60,521 nt of DNA from Rikenellaceae bacterium DTU049. Its GTDB lineage: Bacteria; Bacteroidota; Bacteroidia; Bacteroidales; DTU049. Below are positions 41,827-51,407 of the stretch, one piece after another. The notes below the pieces were generated by a model that worked only from the letters and a program-made list of their open reading frames with translations, was not told the origin of the DNA and did no database searches. Numbering within the stretch: the stretch's first letter is position 1; each line of letters starts with the position of its first letter. The stretch lies in NCBI GenBank assembly GCA_001513285.1, contig LFTI01000087.1, forward strand, positions 1 through 60,521. Direction: 5' to 3'. The translations under genes were made by a program, and so were the position numbers.

Positions 41827-42405
41827 CTACCTTTTCACTATACCATATAGCACCATATCTATGAGGCTATCCATCATTTCATCATAATTAGAAATATAAT
41901 CAGGTATGATAAAAGGTAATTCTGAAATTTTCAATGCAGTAGCTATGACAAGAGTTGCATTTTCTATATTAGGGAAATAAAAAATATTTCTTCTATCGCC
42001 CTCTTCTAATATGCCTTTGATAATATTTATTTCTTCTTCATCATATTTTTTTCTAATCTCATTAACAAATGCAACCTGTGGAGTCATCTCATTAGTTTTG
42101 ATCATAAATAAATTAACTAATTCTTTAGTCTTTTTCATTCTTAATTCGAAATAGATTCTCAATTTAGTAATAGGATCTACGGTAGTATTTAATTTTTTTA
42201 TGACTTCATTTTTGAAATTTTCAATTTCATTTTCTAAAACTTCTTTAAATAGTTCTTCTTTATCATTAAAATAGTAATAAATGCTACTTTTAGCTTTACC
42301 AATTTTTTTGGTAATATCTTCGATAGTAGTTTTGTCTATACCTTTAGCTGCAAAAACTTCTGCAGCTTTTTTTAGAATCAAATTTTTGGTTTTATTTTTG
42401 TTCAT
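41827..42405 (-). CDS. TetR/AcrR-family transcriptional regulator
   Basis: 192 residues. The N-terminal helix-turn-helix reads 'NLILKKAAEVFAAKGIDKTTIEDITKKIGKAKSSIYYYFNDKEELFKEVLE', standard for TetR. The ligand-binding C-terminal domain is divergent. It is the last gene of the five-gene efflux operon, 2 bp after the 101-residue protein, and is therefore expected to repress that operon and respond to an exported compound. Encoding the repressor at the 3' end makes it part of a simple feedback loop. Confidence 0.92.
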   Translation of the reverse strand: MNKNKTKNLILKKAAEVFAAKGIDKTTIEDITKKIGKAKSSIYYYFNDKEELFKEVLENEIENFKNEVIKKLNTTVDPITKLRIYFELRMKKTKELVNLFMIKTNEMTPQVAFVNEIRKKYDEEEINIIKGILEEGDRRNIFYFPNIENATLVIATALKISELPFIIPDYISNYDEMMDSLIDMVLYGIVKR

Positions 42406-42407
42406 AG

Positions 42408-42713
42408 CTATTCATAAATTAATGTATCAATATTCCATGCTTCCATGGTTATATATTGATTAATATTAGTAACATTTTTATTATAATTTTGAATATTATT
42501 TAATAAAAATTCAAATTTATCAACATCCCTAATTTGTAACATTATTAAAACATTATAACCAGGCCAAATACTATTATTCATACGTGGATCGCCAAGTCTA
42601 TTTTTCACTCTTACTTTATCAATAATTTGGAAGCTACTTATATTACATTGCTCTAATATTGCAATTATTTCGTTTGCTTGAGCAACATCACAATGAATAT
42701 TTACATGTTTCAT
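42408..42713 (-). CDS. Small PII-like protein encoded in RND efflux operon
   Basis: 101 residues. It begins 'MKHVNIHCDVAQANEIIAILEQCNISSFQIIDKVRVKNRLGDPRMNNSIWPGYNVLIMLQIRDVDKFEFLLNNIQNY', a beta-alpha-beta-beta-alpha-beta wording like ferredoxin-fold, PII/CutA-sized proteins. The family is not named with certainty. The ATG overlaps the RND pump stop by 4 bp (ATGA), and TetR follows after 2 bp, so its production is coupled to the pump. It could sense a ligand or modulate the pump; this is inference from position and predicted fold only. Confidence 0.72.
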   Translation of the reverse strand: MKHVNIHCDVAQANEIIAILEQCNISSFQIIDKVRVKNRLGDPRMNNSIWPGYNVLIMLQIRDVDKFEFLLNNIQNYNKNVTNINQYITMEAWNIDTLIYE

Positions 42714-45700
42714 AAATTTAATGATTTTTTAGGTTTGATATTTGCAAAAAACAATGAGTAAAGCACTGGTATCCAAATTAAAGTAATTAATGTGGCAAAA
42801 GCTAATCCACCAATACTTGTAATGCCAAAAGGAGCCCATATTTCGTGGAGTAGTCCTTTGTTTACAGCCATTGGTAGCATACCCATTATTGTTGTAATTG
42901 TCGTCATCAATACGGGACGTAGCCTAGACCTTCCTGCTATGACAAGGGCATCATATAATGCATAACCGCGTTTAATAAGCATATTTGTATAATCTACCAG
43001 CACTATACCATTATTTAATACTACTCCCATTAGTAATATTATTGCCACAAAAGAAATCAAACTTAAGGTAGTGCCAGTAATATAAAAAGCAAAGATAGAA
43101 CCTACTACAGCAAAAGGTGAGGAGAGAAAGATGATGAAAGGTTGTAATAAACTACCAAACTGTGCAGCCATAATCATATATACAAGTATAATGCTAATTA
43201 TCAATATTAATTGTAAATTTGAGAAACTCTCTTGTTGCTCTTCTACCTGTCCTTTTAATTGTATCATTACATTATTAGGATGATTAATATTATTAATTAT
43301 TTTTTGTACTTCTTTTGACATTGTGCCCAGGTCTATATCATTTGTAATATCAGCACCTACTATAGCTACACGTTGTTGATTATCATGCATTATTTCTGCA
43401 TAGCCATTATCAATATTTACATCAGCTACTTCTCGAAGGGCATAAGAATTACCTGTAAGAGAAGATATTCTAATATTTAAAACATCATTTATTGATGTAA
43501 GTTCATCACGCTTGTATCTGACATTAATAGGAATTTCATTGCCTTGTTCATTATATTTACCTGCTTCAGTACCATATAGGCTCTGACGCACTTGCATGGC
43601 TGCCATAGCAGGATTTATCTTAAGATCTGCCATATGATCTTTATCAAAAGTTACCCGAAATTCAGGTTTTGTATTTGCTAAACTATTTTGAATATTAATT
43701 AAATTAGGATTTTTTTTCAAAGAATCTTCAATAATTTTAGCATATTTACTTAATACCTCTAAATCATTGCCAGTAATAACTATTTCAATTGGTTTAGCAT
43801 TTCCGAGCAAAGCACCACTAAGTATTGATCCACCAGTTACATTAAATTGCTCTATCTCTGGCATTTTTTTCAACTCTTTTTCAACTAATTTTGCTATTTG
43901 TTGAGAACTACGTTTTCGCTGATCTGGTGGCACCATATGATATACGATAGTAGCTAAATTTTTGTTTTCTTTGAAACCAACTGAAGATAAAATACCTTGA
44001 TCAGTTTGTCCTGCTACAGTAAAGCCAAAAACTATTTCTGGTACATTCGATTCAATAAATTTTTCAATTTTTGCAGCAGCTTTTTCTGTTTCTGCAGCAC
44101 TATATCCTTCAGGTAACTGTATAACTGTTATTAAATCGCCACCATCAATATTAGGAATATACTCAGTACCAATGAACCATTTACCAATGACTACTGATAG
44201 ACCTATTATAGTTATCATTATAACTACAATTACTGTTTTATGATGTAAGCACCATTTAATCAATTTGCTATAATAATTCTCTAAACTAACATACCATTTT
44301 TCGGAAATTTCATATATCTTGAGTTTCTTTTTTTGTTTTGCAGGTTCCACAAGCATTTGGCTTGTAAGTGTAGGAGTAAGGGTGAGAGCTATCAATAGTG
44401 AACCAAGCATTGTAGCAGCGCCAATTATAGAAAATTGTTGAAAAAATATACCAACAATACCACCAGCAAAAATCAAAGGAAAAAACACAGCAATAGTAGT
44501 TAAAGTAGAAGCACTGATAGCAAGTCCCATTTCACCAGTAGCAAACATTGATGCTTCTTTCTTTTTTATACCTCTATCAAGGTATTTATTAATATTTTCT
44601 ACCACAACTACACTATTGTCTACTACCATACCTATAGCAACGACCATAGACATAAGAGTGAAAACATTGATCGTAAAACCACTAATCATCATAGTAACAA
44701 GTGCTATAAGCATAGAAAAAGGAATAGAAAGACTTATTATTAAACTAGAACGCCAAGCTCTCAAAAATAACCATACAACTAAAATAACCCACAATCCTCC
44801 CCATAGCAAAGTTTGCACTATATTATTAATAGAACCATTTATGATTTCTGTAGTATTAAAAACCTCGTATAAATTAGTACCTTGTGGTAAAGGGATGTTA
44901 TTGATTTCTTTCATCACAGCATCATAGACTTGTAAAGCATTAGCTTGAGATTGTTTTTGTATTAATAAAGCAGTAGCTCTACTTTGATGAGTTCTAGCTA
45001 TTTCATCTTTTGCTTTTATTTGTTTTTTTACAGTAGCGATATCTTTAAGCCTAATGACCTGACCAGTATATGTATTTAATGGTAAATTTTCTAAATTTTC
45101 TAAAGAATTTACTTGTCCTTTTACAGTTATATTTATATCCCAAATACCAGATTTTAAAGAACCAGCAGGAATATTTAAATTCAAGCTTTTTAATAAAGTA
45201 GAAATATAGTCCATAGATAATCCATATTTTTCTGCTTTTAACGGATCAACCTCGATAGCGATTTCATATTCTGGTTGAGCTATTGGCATTACGCTACCTA
45301 CACCATCTATATGCTGTAAACGTGGAGAAATAACTTTATCTATTAGCTCACTTATATTTACATTCTCATCAGAAGTTTGTAACCCAAGAATAACAACAGG
45401 CATCACAGAAGAGTTAATTTTCATTATCATTGGCTGCTGAGCCTCTCTAGGTAATTGATATTTAACTAACTCTATGAGATCTCTTGCATTAGCCGAAGCC
45501 TCACTAATGTCTGTACCCCAATTGAATTGTAAAGAAATAGTAGATACATTATCTTTTGAAAAACTTTGAATTTTTTTAATATTTTCTGTACTAGCTAAAA
45601 CAATTTCAAGAGGATTAGTTACTTCCTTCTCTACTTGTTCTGCATTAGCACCTGGATATACTGTTATTACTGTCAAAGTAGGTAGCTCTATATCTGGAAA

Positions 45701-45808
45701 TAAATCTCTCGGTAATCTAAATATAGCTAACAATCCAAAAAGTATTATAGCAGCATATACCATATAAATAGCTACTGGATTTTTTACTGATGCATCTGTA
45801 ATTTTCAT
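42710..45808 (-). CDS. RND-family efflux pump inner-membrane subunit (AcrB/MexF-like)
   Basis: 1032 residues, full RND length with 12 transmembrane helices. The N-terminus 'VKNPVAIYMVYAAIILFGLLAIFRLPRDLFPDIELPTLTVITVYPGANAEQVEKEVTNPLE' and TM4 'GMVVDNSVVVVENINKYLDRG', which carries the proton-relay Asp, are typical. The C-terminal half repeats the pattern ('LLMGVVLNNGIVLVDYTNMLIKRG', 'LRPVLMTTITTIMGMLPMA'). The second half has one Asp less than HAE1 pumps ('LNNGIVLVDY'). Substrates are probably hydrophobic or amphiphilic compounds. It works with the MFP and TolC-like proteins encoded just upstream (22-bp gap to the MFP gene). Confidence 0.94.
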   Translation of the reverse strand: MKITDASVKNPVAIYMVYAAIILFGLLAIFRLPRDLFPDIELPTLTVITVYPGANAEQVEKEVTNPLEIVLASTENIKKIQSFSKDNVSTISLQFNWGTDISEASANARDLIELVKYQLPREAQQPMIMKINSSVMPVVILGLQTSDENVNISELIDKVISPRLQHIDGVGSVMPIAQPEYEIAIEVDPLKAEKYGLSMDYISTLLKSLNLNIPAGSLKSGIWDINITVKGQVNSLENLENLPLNTYTGQVIRLKDIATVKKQIKAKDEIARTHQSRATALLIQKQSQANALQVYDAVMKEINNIPLPQGTNLYEVFNTTEIINGSINNIVQTLLWGGLWVILVVWLFLRAWRSSLIISLSIPFSMLIALVTMMISGFTINVFTLMSMVVAIGMVVDNSVVVVENINKYLDRGIKKKEASMFATGEMGLAISASTLTTIAVFFPLIFAGGIVGIFFQQFSIIGAATMLGSLLIALTLTPTLTSQMLVEPAKQKKKLKIYEISEKWYVSLENYYSKLIKWCLHHKTVIVVIMITIIGLSVVIGKWFIGTEYIPNIDGGDLITVIQLPEGYSAAETEKAAAKIEKFIESNVPEIVFGFTVAGQTDQGILSSVGFKENKNLATIVYHMVPPDQRKRSSQQIAKLVEKELKKMPEIEQFNVTGGSILSGALLGNAKPIEIVITGNDLEVLSKYAKIIEDSLKKNPNLINIQNSLANTKPEFRVTFDKDHMADLKINPAMAAMQVRQSLYGTEAGKYNEQGNEIPINVRYKRDELTSINDVLNIRISSLTGNSYALREVADVNIDNGYAEIMHDNQQRVAIVGADITNDIDLGTMSKEVQKIINNINHPNNVMIQLKGQVEEQQESFSNLQLILIISIILVYMIMAAQFGSLLQPFIIFLSSPFAVVGSIFAFYITGTTLSLISFVAIILLMGVVLNNGIVLVDYTNMLIKRGYALYDALVIAGRSRLRPVLMTTITTIMGMLPMAVNKGLLHEIWAPFGITSIGGLAFATLITLIWIPVLYSLFFANIKPKKSLNL

Positions 45809-45830
45809 ATATTTTACTAATTTAAATAGT

Positions 45831-46880
45831 TTATTGTATTACCTGTACTGTAGTGCCAACTTCTAAATTTTTTTTACTAGAAATGATAACTTTATCACCC
45901 TCATTCAATCCTCCTTCTAAAATTACATTTTCACCCAAATACTGTATAATATATACTTCTTTTTTTTCTATTTTATTTTGATTATTAACAATATAAACAA
46001 AGTAAAGATTACTCTCTGGTTCTTTGATAATAGCTTGTAAAGGAATGGAAATGACATCATTATTAATAATATCGATAAAAACTTTACCTGTCATACCAGG
46101 TTTATATTTCATTGACGTATTATTAATTTTAGCTCTAATAGTAGCTGTAGCTTTAGTAGAATTAAGTGTAGGACTGATGAAATCTATCACACCTGTCAAT
46201 GTATCAGTATTATATGAATTTGCAATGAGTTTTATTTTAGAATTATTTTTTATATGAGGTAAATCTTTCTCACCGACTTCAAATTCGAAATATAAAGGAT
46301 TTATTTTTACTAAATGTAGAATGCCTGTTGACAATGTTTGTCCTATGTCAATGGATGCTGAAAAAAAATAATTCTCTCCTTCATGAGCTAATAATTTATC
46401 GACGACACCATCAAAAGGAGCTTTAATTTCTGTATTTGATTTTAAAAGATTATATCTAGCCTCAGCAGCTTCATACTGTGCTGTAATGTGATCAAGGTCT
46501 TGCTGGCTAACAGATTGTTTTTCAGCTAGATTTTTTACTCTTTGATAATCTTTTTTCAGAGCCTCATATTCAGCTTGTGATTGTAAAAGCATTTCTGAAG
46601 ACATCTGTACAAGAGTTTGACCTTGTCTAACAGCAGAGCCTTCATCCACAAAAATCTTTTCTATTTTACCTGGTATAGTAGTGCCAAGAGTTGCTTCTTT
46701 AAACGGAATAAATTTACCCAAAAACACCAAAGTATTTGGAATGGTTTGTTTACTTACTATATAAACCTCTACTTTTGATATGGTATCGTTTTCAGAGGTA
46801 TTAATAGCTTTATCTTTATTACTACAACTAGTAAGTAAAAAACTCGAAAAGATTGTTATAAATACAATTGTTTTTTTCAT
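45831..46880 (-). CDS. Membrane fusion protein (RND efflux periplasmic adaptor)
   Basis: 349 residues. A lipoprotein signal 'VFITIFSSFLLTSC|SNKD' gives a lipidated Cys. 'PFKEATLGTTIPGKIEKIFVDEGSAVRQGQTLVQMSS' is the first half of the lipoyl-like domain. 'EALKKDYQRVKNLAEKQSVSQQDLDHITAQYEAAEARYNLLKSN' forms the helical hairpin, 'IKAPFDGVVDKLLAHEGENY' closes the lipoyl domain, and a beta-barrel follows. It bridges the RND pump and the outer-membrane channel in the operon tolC-like/MFP/RND. Confidence 0.94.
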   Translation of the reverse strand: MKKTIVFITIFSSFLLTSCSNKDKAINTSENDTISKVEVYIVSKQTIPNTLVFLGKFIPFKEATLGTTIPGKIEKIFVDEGSAVRQGQTLVQMSSEMLLQSQAEYEALKKDYQRVKNLAEKQSVSQQDLDHITAQYEAAEARYNLLKSNTEIKAPFDGVVDKLLAHEGENYFFSASIDIGQTLSTGILHLVKINPLYFEFEVGEKDLPHIKNNSKIKLIANSYNTDTLTGVIDFISPTLNSTKATATIRAKINNTSMKYKPGMTGKVFIDIINNDVISIPLQAIIKEPESNLYFVYIVNNQNKIEKKEVYIIQYLGENVILEGGLNEGDKVIISSKKNLEVGTTVQVIQ

Positions 46881-46897
46881 ATTTTTTAAAAATTTAA

Positions 46898-48364
46898 TTA
46901 TTCTAAAATTCCATAAGCTTTTCTCAATTTAGCATAAAAGGCAAGAACCTCAGCATATGCTTCATAATAAGATGTCTTAGCCTCTAGCCACATAGTCTGA
47001 GCTTGCATTAGATCTGCTAATTTAATAACCCCTTCATGATATAGATCGGTTTGTAATCTTAGGTTTTCTGTAGCTAAATCAACATTTTTTTCAGTAACTT
47101 TTAACTGCATTAATTGTTCTTTTAGTTGATTAGTAGAATAATTAGCATCTATAGAAATTAGATTTTTTGCTTCATCCATTTGCATTTGTGCAATTTTATA
47201 TTGAACTAGAGCAGCTTGGCGTTTATTATATTTTTCTAAAGCATGAAATATAGGCACTCTAATGGTAACTCCTAAAGTATAATCGTCTCCAAATTCTTTA
47301 GCTAAACCATTATAAGGATTAGGATTTACGAAAAAATAATTAGCAGTAAAACCTATTTGCGGTAACATATCAGCTTGTGTTACTCTCATCATGTTTTTAT
47401 TAAATTCTACATTTTGTTCTAATAATTTAATTTCTGGCCTATTATTTATATCATTTTCACTATTAAGGAATAATTGTAAAACTTCTTGATCAAGTATTAA
47501 TAAATCCTGAGGTATGAAATCTGTGTTAATTTCTCTACCCATTTTTTGATTTAGTAATTGCTTTTGCAAATTCAGTCCATTTAATGCTTTAAAAACATTA
47601 ACCTCTGCTTCATTAATTTTTGTTTGTATCATTAAAAGTTGATTATTAGTAGCCATGCCCTCTTGAATATAATTTTTTACATCATTTTCTAATTGTTTCA
47701 ATAAGTCCAAATAATTTAAAGCAAGTTTATATTTTTTTTCAGTTATCCATAGTTTATAATACATATCCTCTATTTCATACAGAAGAGATTGCTTATCTAC
47801 ATCTGTTTGATATTTTGCCATCATCACAGCATTAGAAGTCATTTTATTAGCGTAATAAATCTTGCCACCAGTAAAAATAGGTTGTAATAAAGAGAAATTA
47901 AAAATATAATTATCTTTAACGCCGAATTTAGCCTGATCTGCAGGTAACATGGCATAATTTCTAAAAATAGGATTACCTTCTGCATCAGTAAGTGGCTTGA
48001 GTGTACTAGGATCTATTGCAAAAGTTAATAAACTAATTAAAGGGTTTGTGAAACTGCTAGGATTCAATTGCATTGTCGACAAATCGATTGCTTGATAAGG
48101 TACTACAGGTAAAAATAAATCATTTTCGAACAATTGAAATTGATTGTTCAAACGTAGATATGTACCTGAAAAATTTATATTAGGGAAAAAATTAGCAAAA
48201 GTAGCTCTCTTATTATATATAGCCATATTAATATTTGCACTGTCAATTTGTAAATTTATATTTTCTTTTAAAGCAATTTGTTTACATTGCTCTAAACTTA
48301 ATACTTCTTGAGCTGATAAGTACATTGATAATAATATCAATAAGATAAATACATTTATGCGCAT
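46898..48364 (-). CDS. TolC-family outer-membrane efflux protein
   Basis: 488 residues from the ATG (MRINVFILLILLSMYLSA|Q, signal peptide). The track's start five residues earlier uses the TTG of a promoter box. Two OEP repeats are visible: 'LSLEQCKQIALKENINLQIDSANINMAIYNKRATFANFFPNINFSGTY' and, after the coiled-coil helices, 'RPEIKLLEQNVEFNKNMMRVTQADMLPQIGFTANYFF'. 'GVTIRVPIFHALEKYNKRQAALVQYKIAQMQMDEAKNLISIDANYSTNQL' completes the second repeat. It forms the outer-membrane duct for the RND pump and leads the efflux operon. Confidence 0.93.
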   Translation of the reverse strand: MRINVFILLILLSMYLSAQEVLSLEQCKQIALKENINLQIDSANINMAIYNKRATFANFFPNINFSGTYLRLNNQFQLFENDLFLPVVPYQAIDLSTMQLNPSSFTNPLISLLTFAIDPSTLKPLTDAEGNPIFRNYAMLPADQAKFGVKDNYIFNFSLLQPIFTGGKIYYANKMTSNAVMMAKYQTDVDKQSLLYEIEDMYYKLWITEKKYKLALNYLDLLKQLENDVKNYIQEGMATNNQLLMIQTKINEAEVNVFKALNGLNLQKQLLNQKMGREINTDFIPQDLLILDQEVLQLFLNSENDINNRPEIKLLEQNVEFNKNMMRVTQADMLPQIGFTANYFFVNPNPYNGLAKEFGDDYTLGVTIRVPIFHALEKYNKRQAALVQYKIAQMQMDEAKNLISIDANYSTNQLKEQLMQLKVTEKNVDLATENLRLQTDLYHEGVIKLADLMQAQTMWLEAKTSYYEAYAEVLAFYAKLRKAYGILE

Positions 48365-48376
48365 AAATTTTTTGAA

Positions 48377-48384
48377 CAAAAATA
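48377..48384 (-). promoter_or_regulatory. Promoter -7 element (TATTTTTG) of efflux operon
   Basis: The plus strand reads caaaaata, giving TATTTTTG on the minus strand, 12 nt before the tolC-like ATG at 48364. It is the likely target region for the TetR regulator encoded at the operon's end. The remaining 287-bp gap to 48666 is AT-rich with no other feature I can support. Confidence 0.6.
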
Positions 48385-48666
48385 TATATTTATTCTAAAT
48401 GGAAAAAATTTTTTTTAATAATTATTAAAAAATATAAAAAATTAATGAATGCAAAATGAATCAAACATAATTATAATCGCAAATTATAGTTTATTTAATA
48501 AAAAAATTAGAACAAAATATATTTTGAATAAAACATTAAATTAGTTCAAAAAAAATTCATAGATTTTTTTATAATTAAATATTAGATTTCCTTAGATTTT
48601 ATCTTGGTTAATAATCTTTAATATTTCTGTTTTTTTTAATAGATAATTTATTTGTCTTATTTTAGA

Positions 48667-50523
48667 TTAATTTTTAATCAATTTTTCCCAAATAATTTCA
48701 TCATTTAGATCAATAATTTTTATCAGATAAAGTCCATTATTTAGATTATGAATATTGATATTTTCTTGCTGATTAAATTCATATTTTTTACCCATTATGT
48801 CGTAAATTTCTATAAATTTAATTTGATTAAAATTTGAAATTGTAAATGAACTATTAGTAGGATTAGGATAAATAATGAATCTTTCTGAATTTGAGAAATC
48901 ACAAATATTATTTGAATGTAATATCGGTAATGAAATACTAGATTTATGATCTGTTTCGTAATATACAACATTAGTAGCTATTATAGTATCTCCTGCGGTA
49001 TACATTTGTTTACCATTATTAAGGTTATTATCATATTTGGGATAATTTGATGATGAAATATCTATTCTGATTTTATGTCCTGGTAAAAATGTATAAGCAG
49101 TATGAGGCAAATCAATATCAATTTTATAGATGACACCATTTATCATAGAAGCTGTATCACTTGTTTGGTAGCCATTTCTGAAACGCATCCTTTTAATTCC
49201 ATCATTTATAAGTATTGACCTATTATCTGGATAAACATCACAGAATCTAATGGCAAAATCTGTATCTTTACAATCACTACTTACGAATAAGGTAATTTTT
49301 ACTTTACCAAATACCCTAATAGGTTCATTAAGTGTAGAAGAAGTAAATATGAGTAAATCACTTCTAGATTCTACAACTTGTGATTGATCATAGGGACCTT
49401 GCAATAAATCTTGTCGTAATGTAGTACCACCATAAGTGGGTGATGGATCTGCTGGATTGTAAATAAAATATTCATTTTGATTTTGTACATCTGGAGGAAT
49501 TGTTGAGAGATAATTATCACTGTTCAAAAACATTTGTAATGTATCAATATTGATAGCAGACAAACTAGTAGCTTGTTGCCATTGGTTATCACCTATTTGG
49601 TAATATTGTACTACAGGTTCATTATTCCATCCATTATTAATATTTTTAAGATAGAAATCAAAAAAACGTAAAGAAAGAGAATCATTCCAATTGCTTGCAT
49701 TGTAAAAAAATAATTCTCCCTGTTGGTTAGACCCTACCTGTGATATTCCATGTCCACCATGTACCCACGGTCCTATTAATAGCTTATGTTGCGAAGCTGC
49801 TGGGGATTGTTGCTGCAAAGCATTAAAAAAACTAAGCAATTGATCTATTGTATGATCGTACCATCCACCAATCATAAAAAAAGGAACATTAATAGAAGAA
49901 GGATAAAAAGTACTATTTTCTACAAATTGCCATTGCAAATTATAAAAAGGATTGCTTAATAGCCAGGTAGAAAAACCAAAACCTAAATTATCTAATTGTT
50001 CCACATATTCTGTCCTATATACTCCACCAGGAAAATATTCTAGATATGTCATTTGTGGATTTGATACTAAAGGCACACAACAAATCAGATGTGGAGGTTG
50101 CTCTTTAGCAGTTTCGAATTGTATTTTGCCTAGAGCTGAAGGTCCATAAGTACCTATTTTCCCATTACTCCATGATTGCTGTGCTATCCATTCTACAATA
50201 TCATAACCATCGAGACCTCTATTATAACCTAATACATTTGCAGATGAGCTACCATAGAACCCTCTCCAATCTGTAATAACAAAATTATATCCATAATCTT
50301 CTATATTTTGACCTACTAATGGTAGATTTAGTCTATAATATATCCTATTATATGGAGTTTGGATTAATATAGTTGGTCGTGGATTTATAGAATCTATAAT
50401 ATATATATCTGCTGCTATTTTTTTGCCATCACGCATAACTATAGAGTCTATAATTGGAGTATATATTTGTGCTATCAAAATATTTGATATACAAATAAAA
50501 ATTAAAACTATTGATTTATACAT
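48667..50523 (-). CDS. Secreted CocE/NonD-family hydrolase with T9SS type A sorting domain
   Basis: 618 residues. Signal peptide (1-18). An S15/CocE catalytic domain follows: 'RDGKKIAADIYIIDSINPRPTILIQTPYNR', 'DWRGFYGSSS', nucleophile elbow 'IGTYGPSALGKIQFETA', and 'MIGGWYDHTIDQLLSFF' with the acid region and 'WVHGGHG' for His. The beta-jelly-roll typical of X-Pro dipeptidyl-peptidases comes next ('VFGKVKITLFVSSDCKDTDFAIRFCDVYPDN', 'HKIRIDISSSNYPKYDNN'). The C-terminal ~70 residues ('FIIYPNPTNSSFTISNF', 'IYDIMGKKYEF', 'NINIHNLNNGLYLIKI') are a T9SS type A signal. It is probably an esterase or peptidase acting outside the cell. Confidence 0.92.
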   Translation of the reverse strand: MYKSIVLIFICISNILIAQIYTPIIDSIVMRDGKKIAADIYIIDSINPRPTILIQTPYNRIYYRLNLPLVGQNIEDYGYNFVITDWRGFYGSSSANVLGYNRGLDGYDIVEWIAQQSWSNGKIGTYGPSALGKIQFETAKEQPPHLICCVPLVSNPQMTYLEYFPGGVYRTEYVEQLDNLGFGFSTWLLSNPFYNLQWQFVENSTFYPSSINVPFFMIGGWYDHTIDQLLSFFNALQQQSPAASQHKLLIGPWVHGGHGISQVGSNQQGELFFYNASNWNDSLSLRFFDFYLKNINNGWNNEPVVQYYQIGDNQWQQATSLSAINIDTLQMFLNSDNYLSTIPPDVQNQNEYFIYNPADPSPTYGGTTLRQDLLQGPYDQSQVVESRSDLLIFTSSTLNEPIRVFGKVKITLFVSSDCKDTDFAIRFCDVYPDNRSILINDGIKRMRFRNGYQTSDTASMINGVIYKIDIDLPHTAYTFLPGHKIRIDISSSNYPKYDNNLNNGKQMYTAGDTIIATNVVYYETDHKSSISLPILHSNNICDFSNSERFIIYPNPTNSSFTISNFNQIKFIEIYDIMGKKYEFNQQENINIHNLNNGLYLIKIIDLNDEIIWEKLIKN

Positions 50524-50649
50524 AATTTTTAAAAATTTTTATATAAATTTTTAAAATTAATATTTTTTATATTAAAATGTAAATAAACTATCTCATTAAA
50601 ATTTTTATTAAAAATAAAGATAATTATTTTATTAAAACAAAAAAATATT

Positions 50650-50657
50650 TACTTTTG
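50650..50657 (+). promoter_or_regulatory. Promoter -7 element (TACTTTTG)
   Basis: TACTTTTG ends 15 nt before the GTG at 50673. The TTG used by the ORF track (50655) is part of the element. Confidence 0.6.
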
Positions 50658-50672
50658 CATAAAATATTATTT

Positions 50673-51407
50673 GTGCATAGTCAAGCTTTAGTAATTATAC
50701 CGACATACAACGAAATAGAAAATATAGAGCTTATTATTAAAACTGTATTTTCATTACCAGAAGCTTTTGATATTTTAGTGGTAGATGATAATTCACCTGA
50801 TGGCACAGCTGATATTGTAAAAAAAATGATTCCGCAATATCCAGATTCATTACATTTATTATTAAGAGAGCAAAAAGAAGGATTAGGTAAAGCATACATA
50901 GCAGGTTTCAAATGGGCTCTAGAGCAAGGTTACGATTATATTCTAGAAATGGATGCTGATTTTTCTCATAATCCTGCCGATTTAGTTAGACTATTAGCTA
51001 CTTGTAGAGACGAAGACTATGATTTATCTATTGGCTCTCGCTATATTTCAGGTATTACAGTGATGAATTGGCCACTATCTCGAGTACTTTTATCTTATTT
51101 CGCTTCTAAGTATGTAAATTTAATCACTGGCATGCCTATTAAAGATTCTACGGCTGGTTTTGTATGCTATAGAGCTAATTTTTTATCTTATATTAATTTA
51201 GATAAAATATCATTTGTAGGATATGCTTTTCAGATAGAAATGAAATATTATGCATATAAGCTTGGATTTAAAATCAAAGAAATACCAATAGTATTTTCTG
51301 AGCGTCTAAAAGGGCAATCTAAAATGAATAAAAAAATTGTTTTTGAGGCTATGTGGGGTGTCCTGCAACTACGTTTTCATAATACAAAAAAAATTGTAAA
51401 ATCATAA
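50673..51407 (+). CDS. Polyprenol-phosphate mannosyl/glucosyltransferase (DPM1-like GT2)
   Basis: 244 residues from GTG 50673 ((M)HSQALVIIPTYNEIENIELII), preferred because the upstream TTG lies in the promoter box. The GT2 fold shows 'VVDDNSPDGTADIVKKMIP' (first Asp pair), 'GLGKAYIAGFKWALEQGYDYILEMDADFSHNP' (DXD-like DAD) and 'SIGSRYISG', 'SRVLLSYFASKYVNLITGMPIKDSTAGFVCYRA', 'GYAFQIEMKYYAYKLGFKIKEIPIVFSERLKGQSKM'. There is no C-terminal membrane domain, as in the short DPM1-like class. It transfers a hexose from a nucleotide sugar to a lipid carrier for extracytoplasmic glycosylation. The stop overlaps the dihydroorotase ATG (taATG). Confidence 0.92.
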   Translation: MHSQALVIIPTYNEIENIELIIKTVFSLPEAFDILVVDDNSPDGTADIVKKMIPQYPDSLHLLLREQKEGLGKAYIAGFKWALEQGYDYILEMDADFSHNPADLVRLLATCRDEDYDLSIGSRYISGITVMNWPLSRVLLSYFASKYVNLITGMPIKDSTAGFVCYRANFLSYINLDKISFVGYAFQIEMKYYAYKLGFKIKEIPIVFSERLKGQSKMNKKIVFEAMWGVLQLRFHNTKKIVKS

